From contig NZ_CAJTQC010000043.1 in the NCBI RefSeq assembly GCF_910578445.1, positions 1 to 9,043 of the forward strand: a stretch of DNA of 9,043 nucleotides. The letters run 5' to 3'. The notes beneath the pieces were generated by a model that had not been told where the DNA came from, did no database searches, and saw only the letters and a program-made list of their open reading frames with translations. The position numbers and the translations under genes are program-made. This document shows positions 6,950 to 9,043 of the stretch, one piece after another; positions within the stretch are counted from its first letter, which is position 1, and each line of letters starts with the position of its first letter. The DNA is from an uncultured Duncaniella sp. GTDB lineage: Bacteria > Bacteroidota > Bacteroidia > Bacteroidales > Muribaculaceae.

Positions 6950-7993
6950 ATGCAGAAAATACTTTACACAAACTCCGTCAGTGAAGCAATCGGCCATCTG
7001 GTAAATGAGATCAATCCTTCAAGCGTCCACATCATCACCGATACGCATGTCGAACGCGAAGTGCTCCCGAAACTCGCACTCAGCTATCCTGTCATATCGG
7101 TAGAACCGGGCGACACGAACAAGAACATTGAATCGCTCACCAAAATATGGGCCGGACTCATCAGTCAGGGGGCTACACGAAAATCACTTGTCATAAACAT
7201 CGGCGGAGGCGTCGTGACGGATATGGGCGGCTTTGCAGCGGCCACCTACAAGCGAGGCATACGCTTCATCAATGTCCCGACAACCCTGCTGGCCTCAGTC
7301 GATGCGGCAGTCGGAGGCAAGACTGGCATCAACTTCGAAGGGCTGAAAAATGAAGTCGGAGCTTTTGCCCCGGCCGACGCGGTGGTCATCTCAACCACCC
7401 TCTTCTCCACACTCCCGACAGAGGAGATGCTCTCGGGATATGCCGAGATGCTGAAACATGGCCTGCTGTCATCTGAAAAAGACTACACCGAACTGCTCGG
7501 ATTCAACATCCTTGACGCCGACCTCGAACGCCTGCTCCCGCTGCTTGAAAAAAGCGTCAAGGTCAAAGAACGGATTGTCGAAGAAGACCCCCGTGAAAAA
7601 GGAATCAGACGGGCTCTGAATCTCGGACACACAACCGGACATGCGTTCGAATCGCTTGCCATACATAAAGGTGCGCCAATCCCCCACGGACATGCCGTCG
7701 CCTATGGAATACTCGTCGAGATGATACTCTCACACACCCTTGAGTCATTTCCTTCAGAGGAACTCTACAGATATTCCCGTTACCTCAAAGAGCAGGGCTA
7801 CGGCACTCCTGCAATCACCTGCGATGACTACCGAAGCCTGATTGAATACATGCGCCACGACAAGAAGAACGACACTTGTGACAGCATAAATTTTACGCTC
7901 CTGTCGTCGCCCGGTCATGTATTGATTGACCGCACAGCGTCAGAAGCGCAAATTCTCGCGGCTTTCGACATATTCCGTGACCTTATGGAATAA
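6950..7993 (+). CDS. aroB: 3-dehydroquinate synthase AroB
   Basis: AroB turns DAHP into 3-dehydroquinate, the second step of the shikimate pathway to aromatic amino acids and folate, using NAD+ and a divalent metal in the cytoplasm. The NAD-binding block contains NIGGGVVTDMGGF (83-95), followed by KRGIRFINVPTTLLASVDA with VGGKTGIN (101-128). By alignment with known enzymes, the metal ligands should be Glu166 (GYAEMLKHG), His227 (NLGHTTGHAFE) and His246 (PHGHAVAYG); the substrate-binding Lys/Arg residues around RRALNLGH and VGGKTG are present. The length of 347 residues is normal. The ATG at 6950 is preceded by an A/C-rich, SD-less leader. It follows the HAD gene by 69 bases with no clear promoter, so it may be the last gene of the rightward transcript. 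No other shikimate gene is nearby. Confidence 0.97.
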   Translation: MQKILYTNSVSEAIGHLVNEINPSSVHIITDTHVEREVLPKLALSYPVISVEPGDTNKNIESLTKIWAGLISQGATRKSLVINIGGGVVTDMGGFAAATYKRGIRFINVPTTLLASVDAAVGGKTGINFEGLKNEVGAFAPADAVVISTTLFSTLPTEEMLSGYAEMLKHGLLSSEKDYTELLGFNILDADLERLLPLLEKSVKVKERIVEEDPREKGIRRALNLGHTTGHAFESLAIHKGAPIPHGHAVAYGILVEMILSHTLESFPSEELYRYSRYLKEQGYGTPAITCDDYRSLIEYMRHDKKNDTCDSINFTLLSSPGHVLIDRTASEAQILAAFDIFRDLME

Positions 7994-8021
7994 TAGCCGC
8001 GACAAGACGGTAGTGGATTTT

Positions 8022-8783
8022 TCAGAGGACGTAACCGATAGTGGCAAAGAGCCGGATATTGTGGGATGTCGGTTTCACGATACCGTTGCTCTGAGCCACA
8101 TTGCGGAAACCGAACTGACTTCTCAGCCCGACTGAAATCTTGTCCATGAACTTTATGCTTGTGGCCAGATGAAGTCCTGTATCGAAATTGCGATATGAAT
8201 TCAGGAACGCCTTGTCATTATCATAATAATCAGTTTTCAGATTAGTGATTGATGTCACAAGCTGACCGAGGTCATTGACAGAGGCATTATATATGGTAGA
8301 CTTCTGCGAACCACTCGTGCCGAAATCAAAATAAAGACCGCCATCGACATTCCATCTGACATTATCAGCCACGTTGAAACCGAAGCTGACATAGACAGGC
8401 ACGTTGAATGACCGGTAGCTGTTTTTGATGAACACATTCGAGACATTAGGCTTCCCGTCGGCAGTAACGGCCATATCCATCTTGCCGGAATTTCTGAGAT
8501 AGTTCAGCTCAGTACCAAGTCCGATAAACGATGAAAGATTGAATTTGACACTCACACCGAGTCCCCATGCAAATCCCATTGAACTGTTGAGGTCGGAAAT
8601 TTCACTATATGTGTCCATATAGTTGTTTGTGACATGACTTCCACCAAGAAGCAGATGCACTTCTGATTCAATAAACTTATCAGCCTTGCCATGCTCTATA
8701 AACTGGGCGTTTGACCTGAAAGGCAACAACATGAACAGCGGGAGAAGCAATATGGATACAAAATCTCTTTTTTTCATAATCAT
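8022..8783 (-). CDS. Outer-membrane beta-barrel protein, PorT-like
   Basis: A signal peptide is evident: MIMKKR, a hydrophobic stretch at 8-22, and a type I cleavage site SNA|Q after residue 26. The mature part alternates short amphipathic strands with turns rich in Gly, Asn and Asp, as in the small 8- to 10-strand barrels of Bacteroidota (OMP_b-brl_2/PorT type). Typical strands are GFAWGLGVSVKFN (70-82), SFIGLGTELNYL (85-96), SFNVPVYVSFGFN (125-137) with the conserved N-x-P-x-Y pattern, and KISVGLRSQFGF (215-226). The last strand ends IGYVL, without the terminal Phe favoured by many barrel proteins. Either Met1 or Met3 (ATG at 8777) may be the start; Met3 gives the more usual MKKR opening. 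The gene is convergent with aroB and has its own promoter at 8900-8869. Its specific role is unknown. Confidence 0.85.
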   Translation of the reverse strand: MIMKKRDFVSILLLPLFMLLPFRSNAQFIEHGKADKFIESEVHLLLGGSHVTNNYMDTYSEISDLNSSMGFAWGLGVSVKFNLSSFIGLGTELNYLRNSGKMDMAVTADGKPNVSNVFIKNSYRSFNVPVYVSFGFNVADNVRWNVDGGLYFDFGTSGSQKSTIYNASVNDLGQLVTSITNLKTDYYDNDKAFLNSYRNFDTGLHLATSIKFMDKISVGLRSQFGFRNVAQSNGIVKPTSHNIRLFATIGYVL

Positions 8784-8868
8784 AATTAATGTGATGAGTT
8801 TGGTTTATTGATAGGAATCTGCAATCTTAAATTTCGGCTTGTGCCTGAATTTCTCCGTTTTGGGAAAT

Positions 8869-8900
8869 CAAAATTACATGAATTAAGCGTGAAAAGCAAA
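8869..8900 (-). promoter_or_regulatory. Promoter of the beta-barrel gene
   Basis: On the minus strand, TTTG (8900-8897) and TAATTTTG (8876-8869) are separated by 20 bases, a full match to the Bacteroidota -33 / -7 consensus. Transcription would start near 8862, giving a leader of roughly 80 bases before the ATG at 8783. Confidence 0.75.
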
Positions 8901-8936
8901 CATGAAAGATAAAATTGAGAAAAATGGTCAAATTTT

Positions 8937-8968
8937 TTTGCACAATTGAATAATTATTCCTACCTTTG
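8937..8968 (+). promoter_or_regulatory. Promoter of the tRNA-Arg gene
   Basis: TTTG (8937-8940) and TACCTTTG (8961-8968) are separated by 20 bases, a full match to the Bacteroidota consensus. Transcription would begin around 8975, about 17 bases before the mature tRNA end. It is divergent from the barrel promoter, with 36 bases between the two -33 boxes. Confidence 0.8.
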
Positions 8969-8991
8969 CAGAGTCAAAACAAAGACAGAAC

Positions 8992-9043
8992 GGCTCCTTA
9001 GCTCAACTGAATAGAGCATCTGACTACGGATCAGAAGGTTACA
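8992..9043 (+). tRNA. tRNA-Arg (anticodon ACG), 3' part cut by window edge
   Basis: The acceptor 5' strand GGCTCCT (8992-8998) is followed by TA and a D-arm with stem GCTC/GAGC (9001-9004 and 9014-9017). The anticodon stem TCTGA/TCAGA (9019-9023 and 9031-9035) encloses the loop CTACGGA, giving anticodon ACG at 9026-9028. A33-34 of this kind is normally deaminated to inosine, letting one tRNA read CGU, CGC and CGA. The variable loop AGGTT and the first T-stem bases ACA are present; the T-arm, 3' acceptor strand and CCA lie beyond the window. Queuosine is not expected on this tRNA, as that needs a GUN anticodon. Confidence 0.93.

Noticed and set aside
7994..8021. Bidirectional terminator between aroB and the barrel gene
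   Set aside because: The 28-base gap has a short T run but no convincing inverted repeat before it, so termination may lie inside the opposing genes or rely on other signals.
8992..9043. tRNA-Arg as the attachment site of the left-edge element
   Set aside because: The tRNA is about 9 kb from the integrase, its 3' half is outside the window, and no matching segment was recognised in the left spacer.

Overview
The window looks like chromosomal DNA from a member of the Bacteroidota, most likely the order Bacteroidales. Four signs support this. Promoters have the TTTG / TAnnTTTG form with 20-base spacers. Start codons lack Shine-Dalgarno sequences and sit behind A-rich leaders. The gene families are typical of the group: a DUF5715-like protein, a large AsmA-like protein and a PorT-like barrel. 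The left-edge integrase start is also of Bacteroidetes type. Genus cannot be fixed from the sequence alone; a Muribaculaceae-like origin is only an impression.

Layout from left to right: (1) positions 1-40 hold the first 13 codons of a leftward tyrosine-recombinase gene, so a mobile or invertible element probably lies just outside the window. (2) Positions 41-336 are a non-coding spacer with an 18-bp palindrome and other inverted repeats, and may contain the element boundary. (3) A Bacteroidota promoter and a leader hairpin precede queF and queC, which make preQ0 and reduce it to preQ1 for queuosine in tRNA. (4) A membrane-anchored DUF5715-like protein follows, with a zinc-peptidase-like (M15) residue pattern. 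(5) Next come a 1180-residue AsmA-like envelope protein and a HAD phosphatase whose start overlaps the asmA stop (ATGA). (6) aroB (3-dehydroquinate synthase, shikimate pathway) ends the rightward run. (7) A convergent, leftward outer-membrane beta-barrel gene ends 28 bases after aroB. (8) A tRNA-Arg(ACG) gene, cut by the window edge, is transcribed rightward and shares its upstream region with the barrel gene; both have clear promoters.

The six rightward genes (425-7993) are separated by 34, 37, 53, -4 and 69 bases, and could be one long transcript with an internal promoter before the AsmA gene. They serve different jobs (tRNA modification, envelope, phosphatase, aromatic biosynthesis), so the run looks like a housekeeping neighbourhood rather than a dedicated system. 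I found no CRISPR array, toxin-antitoxin pair, defence island or complete mobile element. The points most worth a second look are the integrase edge with its spacer, the queF leader hairpin, and the M15-like zinc motif in the DUF5715-like protein.
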